Positions 19,165-29,272 of a stretch of DNA of 64,000 nt are shown in pieces (the first letter of the stretch is position 1; every line of letters begins with the position of its first letter). This stretch comes from Streptomyces rhizosphaerihabitans (GTDB taxonomy: Bacteria; Actinomycetota; Actinomycetes; Streptomycetales; Streptomycetaceae), in contig NZ_JAODTZ010000006.1 of the NCBI RefSeq assembly GCF_025399795.1, positions 217,884 to 281,883 on the forward strand. The letters are read 5' to 3'. Made by a program: the position numbers and the translations under genes. The notes beneath the pieces were generated by a model. It was not told the origin of the DNA, ran no database searches, and saw only the letters and a program-made list of their open reading frames with translations.

Positions 19165-20466
19165 ATGCACGACGTACGCACCGTAAGGGCACCCTCCATG
19201 CTGCGGCTCGCGGCCGCCTCGCTCGCCGGGACGGCCATCGAGTTCTACGACTTCTTCGTCTACGGGACCGCGGCCGCGCTGGTTCTCGGCCCCCTGTTCT
19301 TCCCGACCTTCTCGCCCCTGGCGGGGACACTGGCGGCCTTCGGGACGTTCGGCGTCGGTTTCCTCGCCCGTCCGCTCGGCTCGGTGCTGTTCGGGCACAT
19401 CGGGGACCGGCGCGGGCGGCGGCCGGTTCTGCTGGCCTCGCTGCTGCTGACCGGCGCGGCCACCGTCGCCGTCGGCTGTCTTCCGACGTACGACCGCATC
19501 GGCGCCGCCGCTCCCGTGCTTCTTCTGGTGCTGCGTTTTCTGCAGGGGCTCGGACTCGGCGGCGAATGGGGAGGTGCCGTGCTGCTGACGGTCGAGCACG
19601 CGCCCGCCGAACGGCGCGGGCTGTGGTCGAGCTTCCCCCAGATCGGTCCGTCCCTCGGATTCGTGCTGGCCAATGGCGTGATGCTGGCGCTCTCGGCGAC
19701 GCTGTCCGACGCGCAGTTCGCGCAGTGGGGGTGGCGGGTGCCCTTCTGGGCGGCGGGTGTGCTCGCGGCGGCAGGGCTGTGGCTGCGCGGTTCGCTCGAG
19801 GAGAGCCCGCGGTTCCTGGAAATGGGGGACCACGCGCGCGTGCCGCTCGCCGAGGTGGTGCGCGACCACTGGCGGCTCGTCCTGCTGACGGCCGGCGGAC
19901 TCGCCGTCGGATACGCCGTGTTCTACGCGGTGACGACCTGGGCGCTCGCCTACGGCGTCGAACGGCTCGGCGTGAGCCGCACCGTCATGCTGACCTGCAT
20001 CATGGCCGCCGTGGTGGTGCAGGGAGCCCTGACACCCTTGGTGGCCCTGCTGGGAGATCGCTACGGACGGCGGCCGCTGTGCATGGCGGGGTGCGCGGGC
20101 GCCTCGCTGTGGATGTTCCCGATGATCGGGCTGCTGTCGACCGGCGAACCGCTGCTGATGTTCCTCGGCTTCCTGGTGGCACTCATCGCGTTCGTCACCA
20201 TGTTCGCGGTGATCGCCGCGTATCTGCCGGAGCTGTACGAGCCGCGCGTGCGCTGCACGGGCGCGGCCGTCGGATACAACCTGGGCGGGGTTCTCGGGGG
20301 CGCGCTCACCCCGGTCGTGGCGACGGCGGTGGCGAGCGGGGAGCGCGTGCCGTGGGGCGTGGCCGCCTATCTGACGGGGATCGCGCTGCTGAGCCTCGGG
20401 TGCTTCGCACTGCTGCCGGAGACCCGGCCGGTGCCCCGGCTGACGGTCGTACCCGTCGCCGAGTGA
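19165..20466 (+). CDS. MFS transporter, metabolite:H+ symporter family
   Basis: 433 residues, 12 predicted membrane helices. The hallmark loops of the MHS family are present: AIEFYDFFVYGTAA in helix 1, GHIGDRRGRRPVLL between helices 2 and 3, and GDRYGRRPLCM in the second half. Relatives carry shikimate, alpha-ketoglutarate, proline/betaine or citrate; closeness to aroQ makes an aromatic precursor one option, but substrate cannot be read from the sequence. Confidence 0.92.
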   Translation: MHDVRTVRAPSMLRLAAASLAGTAIEFYDFFVYGTAAALVLGPLFFPTFSPLAGTLAAFGTFGVGFLARPLGSVLFGHIGDRRGRRPVLLASLLLTGAATVAVGCLPTYDRIGAAAPVLLLVLRFLQGLGLGGEWGGAVLLTVEHAPAERRGLWSSFPQIGPSLGFVLANGVMLALSATLSDAQFAQWGWRVPFWAAGVLAAAGLWLRGSLEESPRFLEMGDHARVPLAEVVRDHWRLVLLTAGGLAVGYAVFYAVTTWALAYGVERLGVSRTVMLTCIMAAVVVQGALTPLVALLGDRYGRRPLCMAGCAGASLWMFPMIGLLSTGEPLLMFLGFLVALIAFVTMFAVIAAYLPELYEPRVRCTGAAVGYNLGGVLGGALTPVVATAVASGERVPWGVAAYLTGIALLSLGCFALLPETRPVPRLTVVPVAE

Positions 20467-20473
20467 CTGCTGG

Positions 20474-21574
20474 TCAGGGGTTGACGGCCAGCTCCAGGTA
20501 GGCGGCGAACACGACCAGATGGACACCTCCCTGGAGCGGAGTGGCCCGCCCAGGAACGACCGTCAGGGAGCTCACCACCACGGTCAGCGCGAGCAGAACC
20601 ATCTCGGTGGCGCCCAGACCGAGCACGAGTGGTCCGGAGAGCCAGAGTGACGCCAGGGCGACGGCGGGGATGGTCAGTCCGATGCTGGCCATCGCGGAGC
20701 CGAGGGCGAGATTCAGGCTGGTCTGCACCCGGTCGCGGCGGGCGGACCGCAGGGCCGCGATGGTCTCGGGGAGCAGCACGAGCAGCGCGATGATCACACC
20801 GACCACGGAATGCGGCATGCCGGCCGCCTCGACCCCGGACTCGATGGTGGGCGACACACCCTTGGCGAGGCCGACCACGCCGACCAGGGCGAGGCCGAGA
20901 AGTCCCAGGCTGATTCCGGCCTCACGGGCGGACGGGGCGTCGGCGTGGTCGTCCACGTCGATGACCTGGCCCTGTCGGGTGATCGGCAGGAAGTAGTCAC
21001 GGTGTCGCACGGTCTGGGTCGTCACGAACAGGGCGTACAGGACCAGGGAGGCGACCGCGGCGAAGGTGAGCTGGGCGGTGGAGAACTCCCGGCCCGGCTT
21101 GCTGGTGGTGAAGGTGGGGAAGACGAGGCTGAGTGTGGCCAGCGTGGCGACGGTGGCCAGGGCGGCTCCGGTGCCTTCCGCGTTGAAGACAGCCAGCCCG
21201 TGGCGCAGTGAGGCGACGAGCAGACACAGGCCGACGATCCCGTTGCAGGTGATCATCACGGCCGCGAACACCGTGTCGCGGGCCAGTGTCGAACTCTTGG
21301 CGCCGCCGTCCGCCATCAGGGTGACGATGAGCGCGACTTCGATGATCGTGACCGCGACGGCGAGGACCAGCGATCCGAAGGGTTCACCCACCCGGTGGGC
21401 GACCACCTCGGCGTGATGCACCGCGGCGAGCACGGATCCCGCGAGGACCAGCGTCACCAGTGCGACAACCGCTGCGGGCAGGTCGCGCCCCCAGGTGAAC
21501 ACGAGCAGCACCACCGCGATCGCGGGCACCACGGCGGTCCACCGCCTCGCGAGCGACCTGAGCGGAACGATCAT
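20474..21574 (-). CDS. Calcium:proton antiporter (ChaA/CAX family)
   Basis: 366 residues from MIVPLRSLARRW (frame continues 20 codons upstream without support). About 11 membrane segments. The two CaCA repeats are visible: ITCNGIVGLCLLVASLRHG in the first half and LLVLLPETIAALRSARRDRVQTSLNLALGSAMASIGLTIP in the second, with the acidic Glu in LPETIAA. Exchanges Ca2+ or Na+/K+ for protons across the membrane. It converges on the MFS gene with only seven bases between stops. Confidence 0.92.
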   Translation of the reverse strand: MIVPLRSLARRWTAVVPAIAVVLLVFTWGRDLPAAVVALVTLVLAGSVLAAVHHAEVVAHRVGEPFGSLVLAVAVTIIEVALIVTLMADGGAKSSTLARDTVFAAVMITCNGIVGLCLLVASLRHGLAVFNAEGTGAALATVATLATLSLVFPTFTTSKPGREFSTAQLTFAAVASLVLYALFVTTQTVRHRDYFLPITRQGQVIDVDDHADAPSAREAGISLGLLGLALVGVVGLAKGVSPTIESGVEAAGMPHSVVGVIIALLVLLPETIAALRSARRDRVQTSLNLALGSAMASIGLTIPAVALASLWLSGPLVLGLGATEMVLLALTVVVSSLTVVPGRATPLQGGVHLVVFAAYLELAVNP

Positions 21575-21674
21575 GCCGCGATCGTCGCAGTCGCAGGCGT
21601 GCCCCGCACCCCGGCGGCGCGGGGCACGCTCCAAAAGAACCGCGGCGGACGAGCCCGTCCCCGGGAGTGGACCG

Positions 21675-21977
21675 CTACTTCAGCTCGGTCATCTCCTGGA
21701 CGTCGCAGTCCGTGAAGGACGGCGGCCTGGTGCACAGCGCCGCCAGCTGCTCCGCCATCTTTCCCGTCTCCGGGTCGCCGCTGTTGCGCATGGCGTCCTC
21801 ATAGGACTCGAACTCGATCAGTACGAGGTAGCGGTTGGGCGTGTTGCGGTCCTTCAGGACGAGCCGGTGGGTGGGGCCGCCCTCGCGGCCGGCGTTGCGC
21901 TGTTCCGCCTCCTGGACGAGCCGACGCATCTCGTCCATCCGCTCGGACTCGATGTCGATGATCTGCACGAACTTCAT
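21675..21977 (-). CDS. Small antibiotic-monooxygenase-like (ABM-fold) protein
   Basis: 100 residues, MKFVQIIDIESERMDEMRRL. The pattern FVQIIDI, NRYLVLIEFESYEDAMRNS suggests a ferredoxin-like dimeric alpha/beta barrel such as ABM or NIPSNAP proteins, but no catalytic residues can be named. Very good ribosome site GGAGGA before ATG. Stands alone between two membrane-protein genes on the same strand. Confidence 0.8.
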   Translation of the reverse strand: MKFVQIIDIESERMDEMRRLVQEAEQRNAGREGGPTHRLVLKDRNTPNRYLVLIEFESYEDAMRNSGDPETGKMAEQLAALCTRPPSFTDCDVQEMTELK

Positions 21978-22104
21978 GGATTCCTCCACCCGGCCCGGGC
22001 GCTCCCGGACGGGAGACGCTCGGGATCCAAGCAAGCACCGGGAGCGGTGGTCGGCAATTCGCCACGCACCGCTCCCGGGGTGGTTGTCGCTACGTTCGAC
22101 GTGG

Positions 22105-23094
22105 TCAGACGTCGATGCTTTCCTTCGGAGCGCTCTCGGCCCGCTCGCGCGCCGCCTGCCTTCTTGTGGCGGTCAGGCTGGTGATCGTGGTGACCACGAG
22201 GACCGCGCAGATCACGCCGAGCGAGACCGGGATGGATATCTCGGGAACATGGACGCCGGACTCGTGCAGCGCGTGCAGGACGAGCTTGATGCCGATGAAT
22301 CCGAGGATGACCGACAAGCCGTAGCTGAGGTGGACCAGTTTCTTGAGCAGGCCGCCGATGAGGAAGTACAGCTGTCGCAGACCCATCAGCGCGAAGGCGT
22401 TGGCCGTGAAGACGATGTACGGGTCCTGGGTCAGGCCGAAGATCGCGGGGATCGAGTCGAGGGCGAAGAGCACGTCGGTGGTGCCGATCGCCAACATCAC
22501 GACCAGCATCGGCGTCATGACGCGCTTGCCGTTCCGGCGGATCCACAGTTTGGTTCCGTGATAGCGGTCGGCCACGCCGAACCGCCGCTCGGCGGCCTTG
22601 AGCAGCCTGTTCTCCTCGAACTCCTCCTCGTCCTCGTCGGCCCTGGCCTCCTGGATCAGCTTCCAGGCGGTGTAGATGAGGAACGCGCCGAAGATGTAGA
22701 AGACCCAGGCGAAGTTCGCGATGATCGCGGCGCCGGCGGCGATGAATATCGCGCGCAGGACGAGGGCTATCAGGACGCCCACGAGGAGTACGCGCTGCTG
22801 GTACTTCGAGGGCACCGCGAACTTCGCCATGATCAGGACGAAAACGAAGAGGTTGTCGACGCTCAGCGACTTCTCGGTGATGAAGCCGGCGAAGAACTCT
22901 CCGGCCGGCTCTCCGCCGGCGAAGAGGAACAGTCCGAGTCCGAACAGCCCGGCGAGGGCGATCCAGACGACGGTCCAGACTCCGGCTTCCTTGATCGATA
23001 CGTCGTGCGGCTTGCGGCCGATGAAGAAGTCGACCGCGATCAGTGCGGCCAGCCCCACGATGGTCAGGACCCACAGGGTCAGGGAAACATCCAC
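22105..23094 (-). CDS. TerC/Alx/YkoY-family manganese exporter-like membrane protein
   Basis: 329 residues, about 8 to 9 membrane helices. TerC motifs: AGFITEKSLSVDNLFVFVLIMAKFAVP with the metal-binding Asp, and the repeat TTDVLFALDSIPAIFGLTQDPYIVFTANAFALMGLRQLYF. An acidic cytoplasmic loop ADEDEEEFEENR separates the halves. Family members (Alx, YkoY, MeeY/MeeF) export Mn2+, including for metal loading of secreted enzymes. GTG start with GGAGG four bases upstream. A candidate Mn2+ riboswitch lies in the leader. Confidence 0.95.
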   Translation of the reverse strand: MDVSLTLWVLTIVGLAALIAVDFFIGRKPHDVSIKEAGVWTVVWIALAGLFGLGLFLFAGGEPAGEFFAGFITEKSLSVDNLFVFVLIMAKFAVPSKYQQRVLLVGVLIALVLRAIFIAAGAAIIANFAWVFYIFGAFLIYTAWKLIQEARADEDEEEFEENRLLKAAERRFGVADRYHGTKLWIRRNGKRVMTPMLVVMLAIGTTDVLFALDSIPAIFGLTQDPYIVFTANAFALMGLRQLYFLIGGLLKKLVHLSYGLSVILGFIGIKLVLHALHESGVHVPEISIPVSLGVICAVLVVTTITSLTATRRQAARERAESAPKESIDV

Positions 23095-23098
23095 TGCG

Positions 23099-23105
23099 CC
23101 TCCGG
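23099..23105 (-). promoter_or_regulatory. Shine-Dalgarno of the TerC gene, complementary to the riboswitch P1 strand
   Basis: CCGGAGG on the minus strand, four bases before the GTG. It is exactly complementary over seven bases to CCTCCGG (23148-23142), the 3' strand of the riboswitch P1 helix, giving a simple translation switch. Confidence 0.65.
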
Positions 23106-23140
23106 CAGTTCGTAACGGCAGATTTCAGCGTCGTCGCGCT

Positions 23141-23272
23141 ACCGGAGGTCTCTTCCACCCGCGGCTGCCGGGGCGCTGGGTGCGCCCGGGAGCCTGCGGG
23201 CCGACGTCCCGGGATCAGGCTCGATCCGTATTGACGGGTGCGTCGCAGCAGGTAGGGAGTACTCCCCTCCGT
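23141..23272 (-). ncRNA. yybP-ykoY (Mn2+) riboswitch candidate upstream of TerC gene
   Basis: On the minus strand, P1 strand CGGAGG is followed at once by GGAGTACT, and the 3' side reads AAGAGACCTCCG; compare the family pattern P1-GGGGAGUA...GCAAGACC-P1. The internal CCGTCAATACGG also resembles the CGUCAA-UAC part of known members. About 130 nt long, upstream of a YkoY/TerC homologue, the gene type this riboswitch usually controls. Metal-bound P1 would free the Shine-Dalgarno, so predicted to turn expression on. Confidence 0.75.
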
Positions 23273-23412
23273 ATGGAAAAAGAGTACCCGAATCACCAAG
23301 GAAAGGTAAAGGGATTAGTAAAAGAAAGGCCAAGTTACCTGGTCAGGGCACTTTACGGACGCTTGGCAAAGCGGCTTGACCTCTGAGGTCCGGGGGTCCG
23401 GAGGGGGCAGGG

Positions 23413-25443
23413 TCAGCGGTTCCACGACCGGCGGGCCGCCGCCACCTGCGCGAGGACCTGATGGAGCACCTGGCTGTTCGCGGGAACGAGCGAGGGCTCA
23501 TAGGTCCACGCATGTCCGACCCACGGGTCGGCGAGATGGTCGTCGGGAACCGGCGTGATCCGCAGCAGCGACCGCCAGAGGGGGTCGAGCAGTGGTCCGT
23601 ACGCGGCCGCGTCCTCCCGGTCGGCCACCATCATCAGATGGACGCCGACGGCCGGCCCCTCGTCCGCCAGGTAGCGGAGCTGGGTCACGGCGCGATCGTC
23701 GAAGCCGTGCGGGAAGTCGTTGACGATCAGAAGCTGTTCGGCGGTGTCGAGACCGGGCGGCAGCGAGTCGGCCGCTCCCCCGCGCAACGCCATCTGCACC
23801 AGGTCGACGCGCTGGGTGAGACGGGTCAGTACGTCCGCCACGCCCGCGGCACCCGCGGCCGGGGGGCTGCCGAGCACCCCGGACTGTGTCAGAGGCGCCA
23901 GGGACGAGGCTCCGGCGCCGGCCGGATCGATGACATGCACGGTGATCTCGCCCGCGGGATACACGGCGAGCAGCCGGGCGGCGTGCGCCACGGCGGTGTC
24001 CATGGCGAGGCGGCGCACTTGGTCGGAGTCTGCGAGCGTGCCCTCCAGGGAGGCGCGACCGCTGTCGATCCACAGGCCGCGCTCCAGTGGCAGGCGCACC
24101 AGCATCGGAATGCTCAGGTTCTCGCTCTCGGGCAGACGGAGGTCGCCGAGCCGCAGCGCCATGGGGATTTCCATGGGCGCGCGGTAGCCGTGCCAGACCG
24201 GGTTGTCCCAGCGCGCGTAGGCCATCGGCAGCGCCGGCTCCACGACCTCGGCCTCGGCCGTGAGCTGGGCGAGGTCCCGGTCGAGGACGGCCCGGGCCTG
24301 GTCGACCAGGTGCATGTGTTTGGCGCGGGCGGCCTCGCGCGCGGCGTCGCCCTGCCCGCCGATCCGGCTGCGCGGGTCGGACAGGACGTGGTCGAGCTCC
24401 TTCTCCATGCGCGAGTCGGCGAAGTCGACGGCGCTGCGGTACGCGGCAACGGTCCGGGCCAGGTCCTCGAACATTCCCCACACCTGGTTGTACAGGCGCT
24501 CCTCCATGGACCAGCCGGTCGCGTCTCCAGCGACGGGCTGGGCGGGCTGTCCGGGCTGGGCCGGCGGAGCGGTCGGTGGGGGCGGCGGCGGGGCTGCGGT
24601 CTGCCGACCGGGGTGGCTGTAGTCGACCGTGCCACCGGCGGTGGGCGACGACGGCTGGGCGACCGAGGAGGGGTCGGGTTGCGTGGAACCCCCCGGACGG
24701 CCGGTCTGCGGAGCTGCGGCTCCCTGTGGACCGGGCCTGTCGTACGGGGACTGCTGCGGCGTCACGAGCCCGGGGGTGCCCTGCGGTCCAGGTCCGGCGT
24801 ACGGCTGGTCCGGTCCCGGCGCCGAGGCGGCCGCCTGTCGCGACCGGTCCGCGTCCGGGGTGCGCGGCGGGGGCGCCGCCACCGACCGCGCGAGGCCCTG
24901 GGCCACCGCTTCGTTGATACTGCCCGCGAGTTGCCGGGCCTCAGGAAGCCCCTGGTCGGTGAGGAGTTCGGCGAGGCCGCCCGTGTAGCCCTGGCCGACC
25001 GCGCGGACCTTCCAGACGCCCTGCCTGCGGTAGAGCTCCAGGGCCACGACGGCGGACTCGGCGTCCAGGCCGGTGAGCGTGTAGCTGGCCACCTCGGAAC
25101 CGTCGAGGCCGGTGACCGCGACGAAAGGGGCGGCGACGGCGCCGAACCGGACCGGGCCGCCGACCCCGATGGGCAGCGCGAGCAGCACGCTGACCCGGTG
25201 CACGGTCGGCGGCAGGGCGTCAAGGTCGAAGGCCAGGCGATGATCGGCCGCCGCCTGTTTGGAGACCTCGAGCCCGGGAAGCGTGGGCGCGCCCGGGTGG
25301 GCCACCCACTCGACGCCCCGGACCCTGCCCTGCTCGTCGCTGAGCGTGGCCCCTGCCACGATCGGCTTCCCGGCCGAGACACGGACCTCGAGACGGACCT
25401 GGGGGAGCGGGTGGTTCTGCCCCCTGACCAGCTCGGCCGTCAT
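23413..25443 (-). CDS. Large TerD-domain protein with Pro-rich linker and C-terminal FtsK-like remnant
   Basis: 676 residues. Residues 1-175 are a TerD domain (MTAELVRGQNHPLPQVRLEV; LDALPPTVHRVSVLLALP; LTGLDAESAVVALELYRRQG). Residues 195-310 are a Pro/Gly/Gln-rich linker. The last 350 residues begin with a helical part (WSMEERLYNQVWGMFEDLART) and continue with a fold that looks like the FtsK/SpoIIIE ATPase core but without a Walker A loop (IPMLVRLPLERGLWIDSG). TerD proteins bind Ca2+ and act in tellurite and general stress responses. AAGGGGA precedes the ATG. 43 bases downstream of the smaller terD, so one operon. Confidence 0.85.
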   Translation of the reverse strand: MTAELVRGQNHPLPQVRLEVRVSAGKPIVAGATLSDEQGRVRGVEWVAHPGAPTLPGLEVSKQAAADHRLAFDLDALPPTVHRVSVLLALPIGVGGPVRFGAVAAPFVAVTGLDGSEVASYTLTGLDAESAVVALELYRRQGVWKVRAVGQGYTGGLAELLTDQGLPEARQLAGSINEAVAQGLARSVAAPPPRTPDADRSRQAAASAPGPDQPYAGPGPQGTPGLVTPQQSPYDRPGPQGAAAPQTGRPGGSTQPDPSSVAQPSSPTAGGTVDYSHPGRQTAAPPPPPPTAPPAQPGQPAQPVAGDATGWSMEERLYNQVWGMFEDLARTVAAYRSAVDFADSRMEKELDHVLSDPRSRIGGQGDAAREAARAKHMHLVDQARAVLDRDLAQLTAEAEVVEPALPMAYARWDNPVWHGYRAPMEIPMALRLGDLRLPESENLSIPMLVRLPLERGLWIDSGRASLEGTLADSDQVRRLAMDTAVAHAARLLAVYPAGEITVHVIDPAGAGASSLAPLTQSGVLGSPPAAGAAGVADVLTRLTQRVDLVQMALRGGAADSLPPGLDTAEQLLIVNDFPHGFDDRAVTQLRYLADEGPAVGVHLMMVADREDAAAYGPLLDPLWRSLLRITPVPDDHLADPWVGHAWTYEPSLVPANSQVLHQVLAQVAAARRSWNR

Positions 25444-25486
25444 CGTCTTGTCCCCTTATGTCGCTGTGTGCGTGTGCGCCGGCCGC

Positions 25487-26065
25487 CTACAGGTGCGGCA
25501 GGATCGCGGGCATCAGGTCCTGGAACGTGCGGCCGTTGGCCGGAGTGCCGAGGGCCGTCATCTGCCAGCCGGTTCCGGAGCGGTGCACCTTCGCCATGAT
25601 CTGGGCCGTGTACTGGCCGCCGCCGGCCAGCGTGTAGCGGGCGAGTTCCTGGCCGTTGGTCTCGTCGACCAGACGGCAGAACGCGTTCTGCACTTCCTGG
25701 AAGGTCTGGCCCGTGAAGGAGTTCACGGTGAAGACGATCTGGTCGATGTGGACCGGGATGCGCTGCAGGTCGACGAGGATGGCCTCGTCGTCGCCGCCTT
25801 GGCCCACGCCGCCGACGAGGTTGTCACCGGTGTGCCGCACCGAGCCGTCGTCGCTGACGAGGTGACGGAAGAACACCACGTCGACGGGCTGCTTGTCGGC
25901 GAACAGCACGGCGGAGGCGTCGAGGTCGATCTCCCGGGTGCGCGAGCCGAACAGGCCGCGCCGGGGGGCCGCCTGCCAGCCGAGTCCCATACGGACCGCG
26001 GTCAGCGTGCCTCCGTCGTTCTTCTGCAGACTGATGGCCTGGCCCTTGGTCATGTTGACCGTCAC
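25487..26065 (-). CDS. TerD-family calcium-binding stress protein
   Basis: 192 residues from the GTG reading MTVNMTKGQAISLQKND; the frame runs far upstream inside uvrB and is not coding there. TerD signatures: GLGWQAAPRRGLFGSR, EIDLDASAVLFADKQPVDVVFFR, GDNLVGGVGQGGDDEAILVDLQRIP with the Ca2+-binding DD pair, and LPAILPHL-type C terminus. Works in the cytoplasm, linked to tellurite resistance and development in Streptomyces. Operon with the larger TerD protein downstream. AGGGGA before the start. Confidence 0.95.
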   Translation of the reverse strand: MTVNMTKGQAISLQKNDGGTLTAVRMGLGWQAAPRRGLFGSRTREIDLDASAVLFADKQPVDVVFFRHLVSDDGSVRHTGDNLVGGVGQGGDDEAILVDLQRIPVHIDQIVFTVNSFTGQTFQEVQNAFCRLVDETNGQELARYTLAGGGQYTAQIMAKVHRSGTGWQMTALGTPANGRTFQDLMPAILPHL

Positions 26066-26226
26066 GCGCTGTTCCCCTCTCGAACTGTCCCCTGTTGCCG
26101 CGGAGTCCGCGGATGAGCAGAACCCTACGCAGCGGCACTGACAGCGCCGAACCCTGGGGCAGACTTTGTGTCGGTCTTGCAACACACCGCGCGTCGGCCG
26201 AGGCCCGGGCGCCACCGGCGTGACCG

Positions 26227-28359
26227 TCAGGCGATTCCCGCCTCCTTCATCTGCCGCAGCTCCTTCTTCATCTCGGACACCTCGTCGCGCAGCCGGGCCG
26301 CGATCTCGAACTGGAGGTCGGCCGCCGCGGCGCGCATCCGTTCCGTCATCTCCTCGATCTGCTGGGCGAGTTCGGCAGCGGGACGATCGGTCGGGACGGC
26401 GTCCTTGCCCTTGGCGGACTTGGCGGCCCGGGTCGCCTTGCCGCCCAGCGCGGGGACGGGGGCCTTGGCGCCCTTGCCGTCCTTCGTCTTGCGGTAGCCG
26501 GAGCCGAGCAGTTGCTCGGTGTCGACGTCCTCGCGGGCGATCTGCGCCACGATGTCGTTGATCTTCTTGCGGAGGGGCTGCGGGTCGATGCCCCTCTCCT
26601 TGTTGTAGGCGATCTGCTTCTCCCGGCGCCGGTTGGTCTCCTCGATGGCCTTCTCCATCGCCGGGGTGATCTTGTCGGCGTACATGTGGACCTGGCCGGA
26701 GACATTGCGCGCCGCGCGGCCGATGGTCTGGATCAGGGACGTTCCCGAGCGCAGGAAGCCTTCCTTGTCGGCGTCGAGGATCGCCACCAGGGAGACCTCG
26801 GGAAGGTCGAGGCCCTCGCGCAGCAGGTTGATGCCCACCAGGACGTCGAACTCGCCGGCGCGCAGTTCGCGCAGCAGCTCCACGCGGCGCAGGGTGTCGA
26901 CGTCGCTGTGCAGGTAGCGGACCTGGATGCCAAGTTCGAGGAAGTAGTCGGTGAGGTCCTCGGCCATCTTCTTGGTGAGCGTGGTGACCAGGACGCGCTC
27001 GTCCTTCTCGGTGCGCTGCCGGATCTCGTGCACCAGGTCGTCGATCTGGCCCTCGGTGGACTTGACGACGACCTGCGGGTCGATGAGGCCGGTAGGACGG
27101 ATGATCTGCTCGACAAAGCCGTCCGAGCGGGAAAGCTCGTACTTCCCCGGGGTCGCCGAGAGATAGACGGTCTGGTCGATGCGCTTCTGGAACTCCTCCC
27201 ATTTCAGGGGGCGGTTGTCCAGGGCTGAGGGCAGCCGGAAGCCGTGGTCGACAAGGGTGCGCTTGCGGGAGGCGTCACCCTCGTACATGGCGCCGATCTG
27301 CGGAACGGTGACGTGCGACTCGTCGATGACGAGCAGGAAGTCGTCCGGGAAGTAGTCGATCAGCGTGTTCGGCGGGGAACCGGGTTCACGGCCGTCGAAG
27401 TGCATCGAGTAGTTCTCGACACCGGAGCAGGAGCCGATCTGGCGGAGCATCTCGATGTCGTACGTCGTCCGCATGCGCAGCCGCTGGGCCTCCAGGAGCT
27501 TGCTCTGCTTCTCCAGCTCGGCGAGGCGTTCCCCCAGTTCCTTCTCGATGTCGTTGACGGCGCGCTCCATGCGTTCGGGACCCGCCACGTAGTGGGACGC
27601 CGGGAAGACGTAGATCTGGTTGTCGTCGCTGATGACCTCACCGGTCAGCGGGTGCAGCGTGGACAGGGCCTCGATCTCGTCGCCGAACATCTCGATGCGG
27701 ACGGCGAGCTCCTCGTAGACCGGGAAGATCTCGATGGTGTCGCCCCGGACCCGGAAGGTGCCGCGCGCGAAGGCCACGTCGTTGCGCGTGTACTGGATGT
27801 CGACGAAGCGGCGCAGCAGGTCGTCGCGGTCGATCTCGTCGCCGACCTTGAGGCTGACCATCCGGTCCACGTACTCCTGCGGAGTGCCGAGGCCGTAGAT
27901 GCAGGAGACCGAGGCGACCACGACGACGTCACGGCGGGTCAGCAGCGAGTTGGTCGCGGAGTGGCGCAGGCGCTCCACCTCCTCGTTGATCGAGGAGTCC
28001 TTCTCGATGTAGGTGTCCGACTGCGGGACGTAGGCCTCGGGCTGGTAGTAGTCGTAGTACGAGACGAAGTACTCGACCGCGTTGTTCGGCAGCAGCTCTC
28101 GGAACTCGTTGGCCAGCTGGGCGGCCAGCGTCTTGTTCGGTGCCATGACGAGCGTGGGGCGCTGGAGCTTCTCGATCATCCACGCGGTGGTCGCGGACTT
28201 GCCGGTGCCGGTCGCACCCAGCAGGACGACATCCTTCTCACCTGCCCGGATGCGCTTCTCCAGGTCGGCGATGGCCGTGGGCTGGTCACCGCCCGGCTGG
28301 AAGGAGCTGACGACCTCGAAGGGCGCCACCGAACGTTCGATCTTGGATACGGGCCGCAT
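26227..28359 (-). CDS. uvrB: Excinuclease ABC subunit B
   Basis: 710 residues from [20 protein letters not shown] (ten codons upstream also open). Helicase-like damage-verification subunit. Walker [16 protein letters not shown], beta-hairpin region [29 protein letters not shown] (motif II), SATPGKYEL, and [10 protein letters not shown] (motif VI); UVR motif at the C terminus ([29 protein letters not shown]) contacts UvrC. A Lys/Ala-rich stretch of about 45 residues precedes the UVR motif. uvrA, uvrB and uvrC all fall within 25 kb. Confidence 0.97.
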   Translation of the reverse strand: MRPVSKIERSVAPFEVVSSFQPGGDQPTAIADLEKRIRAGEKDVVLLGATGTGKSATTAWMIEKLQRPTLVMAPNKTLAAQLANEFRELLPNNAVEYFVSYYDYYQPEAYVPQSDTYIEKDSSINEEVERLRHSATNSLLTRRDVVVVASVSCIYGLGTPQEYVDRMVSLKVGDEIDRDDLLRRFVDIQYTRNDVAFARGTFRVRGDTIEIFPVYEELAVRIEMFGDEIEALSTLHPLTGEVISDDNQIYVFPASHYVAGPERMERAVNDIEKELGERLAELEKQSKLLEAQRLRMRTTYDIEMLRQIGSCSGVENYSMHFDGREPGSPPNTLIDYFPDDFLLVIDESHVTVPQIGAMYEGDASRKRTLVDHGFRLPSALDNRPLKWEEFQKRIDQTVYLSATPGKYELSRSDGFVEQIIRPTGLIDPQVVVKSTEGQIDDLVHEIRQRTEKDERVLVTTLTKKMAEDLTDYFLELGIQVRYLHSDVDTLRRVELLRELRAGEFDVLVGINLLREGLDLPEVSLVAILDADKEGFLRSGTSLIQTIGRAARNVSGQVHMYADKITPAMEKAIEETNRRREKQIAYNKERGIDPQPLRKKINDIVAQIAREDVDTEQLLGSGYRKTKDGKGAKAPVPALGGKATRAAKSAKGKDAVPTDRPAAELAQQIEEMTERMRAAAADLQFEIAARLRDEVSEMKKELRQMKEAGIA

Positions 28360-28399
28360 GGAATCCACCGTACGACCCCGCACTGACAACCGGGCCCGA

Positions 28400-29272
28400 T
28401 CACCTGCTCTGCGGAGCGCGGGAGCGGCGGTACGCGCGCTCCGGCACTCGGCGGACGGCCGGGCGACGGCCGACGTGCACGGCGACGGGATGGGCCGGGA
28501 TGCCCGGTCGCCTGATCTCCGCGGGACGCCGTTCGGGCCGGCCCATGACCATCTGCGGATCGAACATCATGACGACGCCCGCCAGACACAGGAAGGCCAG
28601 GGGGCCGATCATCATGGGCGCGAGCAGCGCCGCCGCCGAGTCCCCGGCAGGGGCCGCGCCGGTCGAACCGTGCAGATGGACGCTGAGCGCGGCCATGCCC
28701 GTGTAGTGCATACCGCTGACGGCCAGCCCCATGACGAGGCTCGCACCCACGCTCCAGAGGAATCCACGCACCTGTCCCGCGGCCCAGAGGGCGGCGGTGG
28801 CGGCCACGACGGCTATGACGACCGAGGCCGAGACCGTGAGGGTGTTGTACGCGAGCTTCCCGTTGAGCCGCATCCCGGCCATGCCCAGGTAGTGCATCGA
28901 GGCGATGCCCAGGCCGGTGACGGTCCCTCCGGTGAAGAGCGCCGTCCCGGTGGCGCCCTGATAGCCGACGATGAAGATCCCGGCGCCGACCATCAGGACG
29001 GCGACGCCCAGACTCGCGAACGTCGTCGGCTTGTCGTAGTGGACGGGGGTCTGCTCGACCGTGAATCCCATCATCGCGATGAAGTGCATCGTCCATATGC
29101 CGGACGCGATCGCGAACGAGCCGAGGGCGAGCCACCCGGCGCGCCAGGAACCGGCGACGAGCAGGGATCTGGTGGTGCAGCGAAGCCCCAGCGCTCCGCC
29201 CAGACAGGCCATGAAATACGCCACCAGCGGTGTGACGAGTCCATAGGTGAAGCCGTCGACCGTGCCCTGCAT
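28400..29272 (-). CDS. MHYT-domain integral membrane sensor
   Basis: 290 residues, seven membrane helices from [20 protein letters not shown]. The three MHYT-type motifs are [18 protein letters not shown] and GMHYTGMAA, whose Met and His residues are thought to hold copper for sensing O2, CO or NO. No output domain follows; the C-terminal 50 residues are Pro/Arg-rich and end RRSRAPQSR, so signalling would be through a partner. Stands 40 bases upstream of uvrB on the same strand. Confidence 0.92.
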   Translation of the reverse strand: MQGTVDGFTYGLVTPLVAYFMACLGGALGLRCTTRSLLVAGSWRAGWLALGSFAIASGIWTMHFIAMMGFTVEQTPVHYDKPTTFASLGVAVLMVGAGIFIVGYQGATGTALFTGGTVTGLGIASMHYLGMAGMRLNGKLAYNTLTVSASVVIAVVAATAALWAAGQVRGFLWSVGASLVMGLAVSGMHYTGMAALSVHLHGSTGAAPAGDSAAALLAPMMIGPLAFLCLAGVVMMFDPQMVMGRPERRPAEIRRPGIPAHPVAVHVGRRPAVRRVPERAYRRSRAPQSR

